Of a stretch of DNA of 64,000 nt, positions 21,656 through 33,382 are shown one piece after another (the stretch's first letter is position 1; every line of letters begins with the position of its first letter). The position numbers and the translations under genes are program-made. The notes beneath the pieces are model-generated. The model saw only the letters and a list, made by a program, of their open reading frames with translations. It did no database searches and was not told where the DNA came from. Source of the DNA: Amanita rubescens (Eukaryota; Basidiomycota; Agaricomycetes; Agaricales; Amanitaceae); assembly GCA_015039365.1 (NCBI GenBank), contig WION01000045.1, forward strand, positions 62,001 through 126,000, given 5' to 3'.

Positions 21656-23715
21656 TTACAACATGTTGACGACAGTGTGAACTCCCGGACTTCGCAGTTG
21701 CGCCACCAACTCATCGATGGAAGGCCTGTCTTGAGAATCTTGGGCCCAGCATAGGCAAAGAAGCTCCCACATGTTGTCGTCCAATCCACGTTCCATGGCA
21801 CTTGCGTCTTGGGGACGATCTGGCCGTTCCCTGTTGTCTATCTTCTTTATCACCTGGGCGCCTCGTTTGAGATTGGCGTATGGTTTATCGTGCGTAAATA
21901 GCTACGTAAAACTCAGTACCTTCAAAACAAATGGAAAAGTGAGGCCGACCTCCAGAATGGTCATGCCAAAGCTGTATATATCGCTCTTGGTCGATACGGT
22001 ACCTGGCTCTATACACATCTCTGGTGCAGACCACCTGTAACCATCCGATACACCGGCGGTTTGGGTGATTAGGTTTCCTTCAAGCTGCAGGAGGTGGCTG
22101 GTAAGTAATAGATGTAACTGTGGTTTGCGTAACGTGCCTTGGCTAGGGCGAAGTCCGTGATTAGTGGTTGCCCCTCTTCCCCTATAAGTACCTTTTCCTG
22201 GTACGGCATCAGTCCTCTAGTATGTAAGGGTCATAAATGATGGATACGGACTGCTTTTAAGTCTCCATGAATGATCGGAGGGTCCATGGAATGGAGGACT
22301 TGGATCCCTTCTGCAATACCAAGGATCTACACAATCAAGATCTTTGCATGGAATTGAAATGAAAGTGACTCACCAGCTTTTTGTAGTTGATAAGTTTGTT
22401 ATGCTTCTTGACATATGTCAAAGCATCTCCATTATCTATCCACGGACTGACCAGAGCCCTGACCTTGCATTAGCGCGATGAACGACACATGGGGTCGGGC
22501 AAAGATACCAACTTACAGTCGAAGACCATCGGTAGTGCAAAAACCATAAAATGGTATAATATGCTTTCCCTGATCCATATCATATATCTTTGCCCATAGT
22601 TCAACCTCGCGTCTAATTCGCTGGGATTCATCAATTATGGGGCGCAAGCTCGGTGGTACGATGAACGTACCTCAACATTCCGCTCGTCCTTTGGATTAAT
22701 GGTGCGGATGACCTTTATCATCACGTCCTCGCGTTGAAGGTATCTCCCCTTGTATATGTCAACGTTCCTGCCGCCGGCAACGGGTATTTTGTCCGACCAT
22801 TCAACCTCCCCAGAATCCAGCTGGTGTACAGGTGGAAGTTGTTTGGACAACCGAAGCAAGTCATATAGATTGCTTGCCATGCGGTCGTGTTCCTCTTTCG
22901 ATATAGTCCTACGTTCTCCTAAGCACTAGCCCCACAGTTTAGATAGACGGGTCCGCCATGAGGATGTAAGACGCACCTTTTGCATCATAATCGAGAGCGT
23001 TCTGAAATCAGTCTGACTCTCTATGACTTTACTCTCCGTTGCCCGTTGCACGAAATTCGCAGCAGCAAATTCTTTCAAAAGAGCTTGGTGGTCCGCGTCC
23101 AGGCTTTCCCTAAGATCCCTTTTCCATTTCTCGTCTTCCTTTTGGCGTGCCAGCGTTTCGATCTGGGCGGCAGCCTGAAGCATTGTCAACACCAGGAGAA
23201 CAATGATGCAGGACGCTCACGGTGAAAGTAGCTAGACAGTCAGAAATTTTGTCGCCGCATTCATCAATTGCTGCTTCAAAGTCTCCTTGGTGTAGAAGTA
23301 GATGAAACCAGTTCTTCTCCGACCATTTGTGCATCGTGGTTCTAACTTCTTGTAGACATCTGCAAGCTATCAGGGAGATCCATCATCGAGAAGATACAAC
23401 TGACCTGAACACCTCCGCCCGGTATTTGGTCGTTCGGTCAGGGATGGGCGTCTTCTCGTATTGTTCGAGAGTGTCGTATAAACGCTGACATCTGTAAGCT
23501 AGCTGGCGAGCGGCGCTCCTGTCAACGTGTCAGAGAATGATGGGACACTGAGATGGCTCATATACACACTTGTTTTGGGGCACGTTGTCGCATATGATAG
23601 CAATGGCAACTAGAACCTCTGCAGCTGCAGCTAGACCTGGGATTGCTATGACGGATGCAGCTCCCTGGCTACCTGACCTGAGTAAACCATTGAGAAGAGT
23701 GGAGAAGAAACCCAT
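21656..23715 (-). CDS. HeLo/MLKL-like N-terminal domain fused to a TKL-type kinase
   Basis: This is a multi-exon minus-strand gene. Exon 1 (from 23715) encodes a hydrophobic Ala-rich start, [18 protein letters not shown], typical of the membrane-active four-helix bundles of HeLo/MLKL-NTD proteins. Later exons carry helices such as [39 protein letters not shown] and [13 protein letters not shown], then a charged coiled-coil linker. The kinase follows from about 22890: glycine loop [12 protein letters not shown], Lys in MIKVI, catalytic loop [15 protein letters not shown] in place of DFG, RWSAPEM, and C-lobe [19 protein letters not shown] is common in this TKL group, but DFA lacks the usual Gly. 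No clean intron joins DLK to VLIGEEG, so that junction is uncertain. In animals and fungi such bundles act in membrane-permeabilising cell death; that role is inferred. ETF-beta is transcribed divergently. Confidence 0.65.
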
Positions 23716-23932
23716 AAGTTCTTAGGCGCCGTAACCGCAAGAAGAATGAACGAAAATGCATACTGACAGCTTTATAGGCACTGCCTACGCTTTCTGTCGA
23801 CAACACAGCATTTTGTATTCTGATTTTAATTTAAATAGTTCATAAATTATGTTTTGTTCGCTATGTAGAAGACGCCGAGGTCTTACGTAAGTGACTCAAC
23901 AGCATAAGCACGGAATCTTACGAGCCTTTCAC
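23716..23932. promoter_or_regulatory. Shared divergent promoter region
   Basis: 217 bases separate the start codons of the HeLo-kinase gene (minus) and ETF-beta (plus). The stretch includes an A/T-rich block around 23820-23850. Both promoters must lie here. No specific factor site is recognisable. Confidence 0.5.
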
Positions 23933-25024
23933 ATGAGGCCTTCAGCTATACGCCTGCTCAATATTCTCGTCCCCGTTAAGCGGTCCGTGCGTTTCAGAGC
24001 CTATACATCCGAGACTGACTGACATCTTTTAGGGCGGTAGACTTTGCTGTAAAGATCCGTGTCAACCCACAACAGACTGGAATAGATACCAATGTCAAGC
24101 ACTCCATGGTAAACCCCTCTTTTTAGGCGCTAGGAAACCTTTACTCACATCAGAGAACTCGTCTTTAAAAAAAGAACCCATTCGATGAAATAGGTACGCC
24201 GCATTCGAATTGCTGTTTCACGCACGTGGCTAATTGTCTTGTGTGATATTAGCTGTTGAAGAGGCTGTGAGGCTGCGCGAGCGCCTGAAGGACAACATCA
24301 AGTCCATTCAGGCCATTACCATCGGTTCCGCTAAATGCGTCGAGACCTTGCGAACTGCTCTAGCCATGGGTGCTGACTCGGCTATCCACGTCGAAATCCC
24401 AGAGTCAGACCCTGCACCGGAACCGTTGGCCATCGCGAAAACCCTCCGTGCTGTCATTCAACGCAAGAAAGACAAGGGTGAACCGGTTGATTTGGTCATC
24501 ATGGGCAAGCAGGCGATAGACGACGACCTCGGTGTTACAGGTCAGATGCTCGCAGGGCTCATGGAATGGCCTCAGGCAACTTTTGCAAGCAAGTTGGACG
24601 TCGACGTAGGTAAGAAAGAAGCTCTTGTCGTACGCGAAATCGATGGCGGTAGTCAAGAGATCAAGTGCCAGCTACCGCTTGTGGTGACTACGGATCTTCG
24701 GTGGGTCATTGACGTTGCCCTGTTTGCATTCATCTCACAATCATTCCAGGTTAAACGGTATTTAACAGCAATTCGCCTTTGTTAGCAAGTAGGCGCTCAT
24801 ACTGTCTCTTATTAGAACCCCGATATGCATCGCTCCCTAATATCATGAAGGCGAAAAAGAAGCCAATTGAGAAGCTCTCCCCGGCAGACCTTGGTATAGA
24901 TCTAAAGCCTATGCTAGAGACAATCAAGGTCACTGAACCTGAAAAACGCGTTGGCGGTGGAAAAGTAACATCCGTAGATGAACTTGTAGCCAAGCTCAAA
25001 GAAGCTGGCATCACCGCTGTATAG
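23933..25024 (+). CDS. Electron transfer flavoprotein subunit beta
   Basis: Six exons are needed: 23933-23982, 24033-24108, 24175-24193 (19 nt), 24253-24700, 24750-24757 (8 nt) and 24816-25024. They total exactly 270 codons, so 269 residues. Landmarks are [53 protein letters not shown] and [20 protein letters not shown]. The tiny fifth exon, GTTAAACG, supplies Leu-Asn of the conserved LRLNEPRY motif and one base of the Glu codon; without it the frame breaks. The protein pairs with ETF-alpha in the mitochondrial matrix to pass electrons from acyl-CoA dehydrogenases to ETF-QO. No classical long presequence is present, as in other ETF-beta proteins. Confidence 0.95.
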
Positions 25025-25172
25025 ATTTTATCATACCAATACACCAATATTTTAAATTACTTGTTTGTGGTGAGATATATTTCATGTCCTTCTGTCTACT
25101 TTCGCAAAATACTATGATAGTACAGCATGTGGTAATAAGGAGTATGTGAAGTATCTTTTCATTACTAGTGAC

Positions 25173-28100
25173 TTACTTGAAGCCAGAAAATGCGTGAGCT
25201 AGTAGAAACAAATGAGAGAAGAGAGCGTAACCCTGCCCAAGGGAAAAGGAACATGTAGAAACGAAGGCCCGGATTCCAAAACAAAAAGCATGATTTACAA
25301 GACAATGCCCATTGGAAAAAATCATGAGACAAAAGTACCGCGACTGTCCGTAGATACGCCCTGCAACGAGGATAAGAATGGGATAGTGCGCTGGGCTATA
25401 ACAACATACCCTTGATCGACAAGCAGGACAGTTGTTCTTGCCAGTCTCCAGCCATTTGTCCACACAATCCTTGTGGAATGCATGACGACAGGCCATCAAA
25501 CGAATATCCTCCTCAGGATCATAGTCGTCGAGACAGATTAGGCACTGTCAGTTGATGAGAAACGAGCCACTTTGCACGATATATAATACGTACCCTTTCT
25601 ATGCAATTACCTGCTATTTTGCTCTCCTGCTCATACTCTCTTATCTTTGATGCCTTGAAGACTTGTAACCCAGATTTCTCGATTTCCTCTTTTGTAGCAG
25701 TGGGAGGTTTTACTTGTCCCAACAAATCCGCAAGCTCACTAAGCAAAGGATGAGAATAACATAACAAAGACGGCAACTGTACGTACGATAAAGCTTCGAA
25801 TGACTCTAGGTCTGCCGGATTTCCGAGGACAATGCTGTGATTTGGTGGATAATAACCTGCCACGATATTAGTCTAATCGGAAGGAACAACGACAAAGTTG
25901 GACTAACCGCCAATCACGTAAATCAAGAACATTCTTGATCCGGGTCCCATTGGGGGCATTTGGTGAACCATGTGAGGCGCGCCTGCATCACTGGTTGTAG
26001 TCCCATTCCTTTGTTCCCCACCACGCCTTGGCCTCAAACTCCTAAGTGCATCGGCTGCACGTGAGCGCCACCGCCGTCCGCGCCGGTGGTTGGCTTCTGT
26101 ATCAATCACGTCTGTACTGGTAGAGCGAGGTTCATTCGACACGTCAGCGTCCCGATCGAGGCTATCATCGTGGTCTGGACTAGGACCGAATATGTCATCA
26201 ATTCCGTCGTCCACAATGTCATTGTCATCGCGATGTTGTTGTAAAGGGTCACTCGCATTGAACCCGGCATGCTCCGCCTGCCGCCAGTCCATATGAACAG
26301 ATTGTAGTCCAACGATGATGACTGGGACAACTGTACTAGGTGCAGGTGTGCCGGTGACACTTGCAGGAGAGTCTTCTGCGCCTCGTGCATCAGCATGGGG
26401 TGACGATATGGTGGGTAAAACCGGGGATGTCGAGGGCACCTCCAGCCCGGAAGGTATTGGTGGGGTTGAAGAAGGGGCAAGTGAAGCAGATGAAGCGCTC
26501 GCACTGCTATTGGACAATGCAGCCGCAGCCGCTACACCGGCAGCACTGTTACTTCTGGGAACGCCGATCGCGGGGAAGCGGTACAGCCTCCACCAGTTTA
26601 CACGCCCTGGACCGGTCAGCCTTTGACCTTCGCTATCCTGGGGACTGGTTGAGTCCACTCCGGTCGCAACCTCGGGGGACGATGCTGTCTGGGATTCTCC
26701 TTCGGAATCACCGACTTCCCGTAATGGCGGCACGACGTCTTGATTATCACTGGACTCGTTCTGCTGTACGTGTGTCTGAGCGCTGTCGCGTGTTTCGGTG
26801 TTGTCAAATGGTGGTGTGTCTGCTTCCCTTGGGGGCACCTCAAGGGGCGACGGAGCAGACCTGGTGTCACTCCATCCACTACCCGCCGCCATAGCACGAA
26901 CACCGCTGCCACCTTCACCAGTGGTCAGCGCAATACGTAGGTCCGCCTGTAGATCCATCAAAAACCGTTCAAAGCTGCCCTCGTTCGGTACCACCCGAGT
27001 CTCGTTTGATAAAGATGTCTCAGTTGAACGATTTGGAGGACTGTTGTTGGATGAAGCAGGTCCAGCAAAAGATCCAAGCCCGAGCCCGACACTGAATGCG
27101 CGTGCCATCTCGCCAAGCATCATTTCCCTTGCCTCGGCAGCTGACTGTGCGGTCGCATTGGTCCCAGCATTGTTAGAGTTCGGGCTATTGGAGGAACCTG
27201 CACAGTGAACAATTAGTTACGGGCTTACTTGGGCCAACGGATTATGCAGCGCTCAGCAAGCTTGCAGTTCGATGACTCACCGGATGACCTAATTCCTAAA
27301 CGCTCCCGTATAGACGTCCATGCACTTCTCATCCGTTCCGCTCGACCCGCTGCTGAGAAATCTGGAGAAGGCACATTATTACTTCTAGAACTTTGACTAG
27401 GTGCGATATTAGGTGCGGAGTTTGTGGGTTGGTTCGATTGGAGAATAGGTTCAGAGGATCCCGTAAGTAATGATGCAGCTGTAGCTGCCGCTGCAACACT
27501 GAGGACAAGCTATGATTAACATGGCGTGCGCAAGGGAAATAGGAGGATGACGCACCTCAGTAGCGTGCCTAAAACATCTATACTGCTAGAGGAGATAGGA
27601 CCAGATTCATTGACATCGTCACTGTTGCGCTCGGTCGCACCGTCTTGCTCGCCCTCGCCCAGAATTACATCTTGGCGTCCCTCACTATGCTGCGACCCAG
27701 CTGGAGTAATGCGCGATGACTCATTGCCCATAGCGGTAGGGTCGTCAGTAGCTGTAGATGGTGAACTTGAAAAGTCTCCTGACTCCTGGCTTGTATATGT
27801 AGCGTTTTCTGCTGTACCGTTTGTTTCGTCCATAATAGGATTGGCACCGTCCGTCTGCTGACTAATTTGGGCTGCGTCGTCTAAGAGTCCTGAATGGTGC
27901 ATGCCAAAAGCAGGTCCAGCCGAACGGGGTCGGAGAAGCGTAGATAGCCTACTGCGAGTACTTGCCCCATTCTGCTCTTGTGAGGGGGATCGACTAGATT
28001 GTGTTCCATTGTTATCCACTGAGGCAGCGTCGTCGCTCGAACCCACGTTTGATCTTGGAACATCCGTGGTATGAACAACGCCTTGCACCACGACTAGAGT

Positions 28101-28970
28101 ACCAGGAGGAGGGAAGGGGCGAGTTGTAGCCGCTGCGGGTGCAGCCGCAGCCGCAGTGGTAGATGCATTGCTCCCTGGCGACTCGCTGGAACGTGAAGTC
28201 GTACTGTCAGTGGTCAAACCTGTACCAATTGCAGTAGTTGCAGATGATTCGTTCTCAAAAGTTTCTACATTTCCATCGGTCGTTGGGGGCTCTGGTGGGG
28301 GCGGTGGTGCTTGCTTGTCTGCTATTGGTGTTTGAGCGACGACTGGCGTTGGTTGTGATCGCGAATCATCGTCCCGCCCAGTTATTGACGTCATTGGTGA
28401 AGGTAAGCGCGATGGCTCATCGACTGGGGAAAAGCCTGGCGCTGGCTCAGATATATTGTCACTTGTAGATGATGGTGTTACAATTTGAGGTGAAAGGGAT
28501 GGATTGGAGTCTGGTGATTGTTGGTCGGTCGATAACTGAGATTGGAAATCACGGGCACCAGAATCTTCCTTCTCTTTGCCTTTAGCGTTTGGAGGTGCAA
28601 TTGATGGACCATCCATCTGGTATGGGTGGTCGTCGGCAGCCTCCGCGAGACTCGAGGGCGCCCGCGACCATCGTCTTGGATTGAGCCAAGAACGCCTGTT
28701 TGAACTGCTACTCGCCAAACTTCCTTCCCGGCTGGACGATTGAGATGGTGATTTTGTGAATCCGAGAAAGTTCCTGCGAAGTACCGAGCGGTGGGACAGC
28801 CTCGAAGAAGCGGGCGTATCGAGACTACTTGCGACGTAACTTGGGCGACCTTCAGCAGTCGACTGCGTCAGCGGTTGGGTCGTACGTGACGTCGTGGGCA
28901 GATGGTGGTCATCGTCGATGAAGTTGTCGGGGGATTGTGGAGGTTGGTATCGGGAGTTGCTCTGGCCCAT
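25173..28970 (-). CDS. Large RING-H2 protein with N-myristoylation signal
   Basis: The start at 28970 gives MGQSNSRYQ, a good N-myristoylation signal (Gly2, Ser6), which is why I prefer it to the in-frame ATG at 29015. The long first exon and the 27123-25903 exon are Ser/Thr/Pro-rich and disordered. Intervening exons carry RSAWTSIRERLGIRSSG and a small conserved block, YYPPNHSIVLGNPADLESFE. The C-terminus is a RING-H2 domain: CLICLDDYDPEEDIR, ACRHAFHKDCVDKWL and CPACRSR, with all eight metal ligands present. The last exon after CRSR is short, and its end at 25173 is a best guess. The protein is presumably an E3 ubiquitin ligase held at a membrane by its lipid. I do not recognise a named ortholog. 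Confidence 0.8.
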
Positions 28971-30261
28971 TATTGGAGAAGTCGATAAGAAAATATATGA
29001 TACAAGATGAAACAAATATTTTCTCGGGATAAGTGGCTAAGGAAGATGAGAGGCGATGAGCAAGACGTGGTTTGGAGCTCACCGTGAGCGCATATTTGGT
29101 TCGGCATCGGCAATTTCCGACCGTGCCGAATTCGCCGGAGTGAGACAATAACCGTACTACAAGGTGCTGTTCGACGTCATTATCAACACCGGAGGACCTG
29201 GGTGTGTGGACTGTGTGATGTATCCGTGACGCGTGCGACGTGCGTCAAACCTCACTTCGACTCGAGGCACTTATCACGGTCGAACAGAGCTACAAGACAT
29301 GTTTCGCAATGCTTACGAACACACCTCAGCACCCTGTTTTCTCCGTCTCTGTTGTTCCGGAACTTCTATGAACCCCGGACGCGCTGACATTGATATCAAC
29401 AGAATTTGCGTAGATTCTGGCTTTGATGGATACATACTTAACCAGTTCTGATGCTGGTACGACATCAAGTGTCATGATTAGCACTGTGCATCGTATTCTG
29501 TGACGTATTGGACTGAATTTACCTTCAATATCTTCTGGTGGGTTTTTACGTTGTCAGTGCCGTTTTACCAGAGATTTTTAGTCGGATAACAAATTCAACA
29601 AGATCAGGAAAGTTTTTACTTAAATAAACAACTAGGGCTCCTGAGTCACCAGCCACCTAGCTTTTAGCCAAAGAATTTTGTTGGCGACAATTTTTGGAAC
29701 GTGGAATGCGAACCGAGATCTTCGGCTTCTCCGATCAACATGGATTTCTCGTACTTACTAATTGCGACCTGTCACCGCACAGAAATGTGATTTGATATAT
29801 CATGTGGGCGGTACCAGAAGACAGACGAAAACCCTTAATTTCCCTGATAATCTTGTCACAAGGAGCGCTGTGTCTGTTCATGGCTATCGGACGTTGTACA
29901 TGATTACTCAATAATCTAGAACTGGCAGCCGGCCCCTGTTATCCTGTTGTGCCGCTGTCATCATGTCATCGCTGGATACCAGGCTGCACAATGGACACGA
30001 GGCTCTCCGTCAACTTGAAGTGCGAAGCTAAACTGTTGACAGAAATGAGTACTTTTTTTAAAAAAAATGAGTCATACTTAAGTCTATCAGTTCCAGCATA
30101 CATACGCATGGGCCCAGGCAGCCGCTCACACGAATCTTCTTGCGTGGAAATTGTATCGTAATGCACAGCATGATGATCATCAATACCGTCACGGGTTCAA
30201 AGTCGTACGTCTGGCGCGTACACTGACATCCATCCACAGTTAGCGGGTCTCGGGAAAAAAG
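28971..30261. other. No recognisable gene
   Basis: The left part is the promoter of the RING-H2 gene. ORFs around 29200-29450 and 29949-30161 are short and featureless. The right end is the upstream region of the SRPK-like gene. Confidence 0.4.
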
Positions 30262-31920
30262 TTGTATTCACGGATGCTGCATCGTGTACTTACACGCCGC
30301 TTTCGAATTCCTCAAGGTCCATTCTCCACAATACAACGTCACCTACGCCCTAACTCTACCATCCTATCTCCAACTATGCCACGTCCTGAAGTTGTATTTG
30401 CGGACCCGCAGGCGGCACCTCGATCCTCTAACAAACATGTCTCTGTCACCCCGGAGGGCGTCGGACTCGTTGATCTAGAGTTTGTTGAAGAGCCATTAGG
30501 AGTCACGGCAGAGCAAGGTCATGGCTTTATTCGGATCGAATTTGGTGATGCAATTGGTCCAGATAAGCGCTACAAGGTCGTTCGGAAGCTCGGGTGGGGC
30601 ATGAACTCCAGCGTATGGATGGCGTTTGATGTGAAGTACGTTTTACATGAGAATCGTACACATTTTATACTCATGGCCTCCGCAGGGAAGAGAGATACGT
30701 CGCAATCAAAGCTCTGAAAGGATACTCGACCGATCTCATTACAAAAGGTATAACGTGGGAGCTCGAGGCCCTGGAGCACATAGCTTCCATGCCACCACCC
30801 TCTGGCATCGAGCCAACCCACTGCCCCCGACTTCTTGCTAACTTTATACATTCTGGAAAGGATCGGGACGGAGACCATCTGTGTCTCGTTACAGATGTTA
30901 TGGGCGGAGACATTAAATCTCTCCAGGTTGAGGTCGCTGGTAAAAAGGGTTTGCCTTTACCACTGGTTAAGCGTATCCTCTTGCATACCTTGCGGGGTCT
31001 CGCACATATGCACCACTGTCATATCGTGCACACGGATCTCAAACACGACAATATCATGTTTGACACTGGCTCGATCACACAGGACGATATCGCAATGTTC
31101 ATGAAGACGGACCCGGCTCGGCGCCACCCTCCTGAAGAGAGCTGGGAATGTGTTGTTCAAGCAGCCGTCTCTCAACCACTCCCTCTTCCCTCGCTCTCTG
31201 AGGCTATGACCCACACGTACATAGTTTCAGATTTCGGCAGCGGTGAGTAATAGCTTGATTTCCCGACTGTGAGGCAGTATTGACGCCTACCATCCTGTAG
31301 CGCAACCTTCAGCCTTACACACTACCAATGAGATCACTGCTAACTCCCTTCGTGCCCCGGAAATCATTCTTCAGGGCCCATGGGACAATAAGGTTGATAT
31401 CTGGGCATTTGGATGCCTGGTGAGTAGCCGTATCCCGGTATTGTACTTTTACCCGCTGACTGTATCAATCTTCAGATATTCGAGCTTATCGTTGGTGGCT
31501 CTTTGTTCGAATATAAATCTTATCCGGAATACATGCTCGACGAACCGACGGGGCATCTGTGGCAAATGCTCTGCTTCACGCGCGAGCGCATGACACGCGA
31601 GCAAGTAAACTCAAGCAAGCTTGGGGCTCAATACTTCGACCTCACTTTTAAACCGAACGCCATTGACAACCCATTCTGTTTGTCTTTCTGTTTGGTTACA
31701 GTTGTTGCATACTTACGCAACAAACCCAGGTGACCTGAAGGCACATCCACCCGTATTTAATAACCCTTTTGCCAGGTCTCTTAGGAACTACAAAGTGCTG
31801 CAGGAGGCAGATGTCCTTACAACAGCAAAGATTATGCAGAGGTGTCTGCGGTTAAATCCGAAGGACCGAGCAACGGCGGAGGAGTTACTCCAGGATCCTT
31901 GGTGGCATGGTGCAGCTTAA
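30262..31920 (+). CDS. SRPK-like serine/threonine protein kinase
   Basis: Five exons (30262-30635, 30686-31242, 31301-31419, 31476-31677, 31730-31920) maintain one frame. Kinase motifs are YKVVRKLGWGMNSSVWMAFD (Gly-rich loop), YVAIKAL (Lys), IVHTDLKHDNIMF (catalytic loop with HTD), YIVSDFGSG (DFG), RAPEIILQGPWDNKVDIWAF, and C-lobe NPKDRATAEELLQDPWWH. The catalytic residues are intact. HTDLK.DN and RAPE...W....DIW place it with the SRPK/Clk-type Agaricomycete kinases, often multicopy. The N-terminus before the kinase (MLHRVLTRRFRIPQGPF from 30274) is basic and hydroxylated, resembling a mitochondrial presequence; an internal ATG at 30376 would remove it. The fourth intron uses donor GTTTGT and is less certain. 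Confidence 0.85.
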
Positions 31921-33382
31921 TAATTTCTATAGCTCTTGTTCCGGCAAAACCATCGTAAATGACAATGAAGCTATGGTGCTGGCAAAGGCCATTTAGATGA
32001 CGGCTATGACGCTGATGAATACGACAACAGCTCTACTAAATGACTCCGAGGCCACTCTCATTATATCGGACGCTTTCAACTTGCACGAAGCATACTGCCT
32101 TTCGGCAGGCTCTATTTTTGGTAGACTGTCCGATGCTTTCTTGCACGCAACGCTATGGCCTAGTATCTTGTATTGTTATCAAATACTTATACCGTGAATA
32201 AATGATCTATATAATTGTATCTAATATTTACAATCCACCTGTACATACTGAACTGGGCTGATGTAGGCTTCGATAGAATGTAATTGCATTTTTTTAAAAT
32301 TCTAGATGCCTTAAAAGGGGGTTGTAAATTATGTTTTTGTGGTGAATTCGGGGGACTTGTAAAGTTGTACCATTTGGCAAACTGTGCCGCCTACGGAAAA
32401 ACTGTGCGTCGTTCGAAATCTGAGCAGGCCCTTCTGAGTTGCCATAATATCGAATCGAACTCCGGGTGCTTCACTTGGTTTGGATTTGTTCAAGCCGTGA
32501 GGGTAGTAGTAACAATTTACAATTTGCAACTATACTGGTTAATTATTTAATGGTCATCAGGGAGCGAGTGTTATCTGTGTGACTATTGCAGCAGACAATT
32601 CGCTGTGAAATACGCAATATGAAGGAAACTTAAGAAAGTCATATCTTGTAGTTTTCCAAAAGAGTGATTTGCGATTATGTGTGCCTGGCTCTAGTGGAAC
32701 GAAGTGCCAAAGTGGCTCACCAAAGCTCAACTGCTACGGGCAGTTCTGGGCAGTTGGCACCCTGAAATTCCTATAAAATATTTAATTTATCCTCAGGAAA
32801 AATAGCTTAGGAAAGCAGGTCGGAAGGTTCTAAAACATTTCCAAGATGTTTCTCTTACATTTCGCCTGATTACTTGCCTAAAAGGGAAATTCTCAGGCGA
32901 AATGTCAACGAAAGCTCCTACTTTGTAAACATTATCTTTCTGAATTTCGTGTATTGTGCGAAGGCAAGCTCAAGCCTAAAACCGACAGCTAGAAACGGCG
33001 ATCATATACGCATGCAGGCCATCCTTCCGATGCTTCAAGTTGTCCGACTCGTCCTCCAGATCCGTTAATCTCATCATCATTTGAAACCGCAATTTTCATT
33101 CACTTGCCTCTTACACTTAGTTGGTATTGGCCCAACCAAACAAAAGCCCGAGGTACGAGAGGCATATATCATTGCCAGGCGGATATCGGCTTAGAGGAGC
33201 AAATTATAAAAAGTGACATGTAGCCTCATGCAGCTATTTTTCATGTGAAGTTCCCGGAAAATCAACAATGCCGCGGTCAAGTGAGCCGACGGCCGCGCCT
33301 GCCGTTGATTTATAGCTTAATCATCATCCTCAAATGACATATAAATATGGAAAAGTAGGGAGAAGACATGATGTAAACGCCA
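31921..33382. other. No recognisable gene
   Basis: The stretch is A/T-rich with only short ORFs. A hairpin at 32857-32905 is listed separately. The last 100-200 bases are the promoter of the transporter starting at 33383. Confidence 0.45.
32857..32905. repeat. Perfect inverted repeat (hairpin)
   Basis: The 13-base arms ACATTTCGCCTGA (32857-32869) and TCAGGCGAAATGT (32893-32905) flank a 23-base spacer. No gene lies nearby, and it is not followed by the T-run of a simple terminator. Confidence 0.8.
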
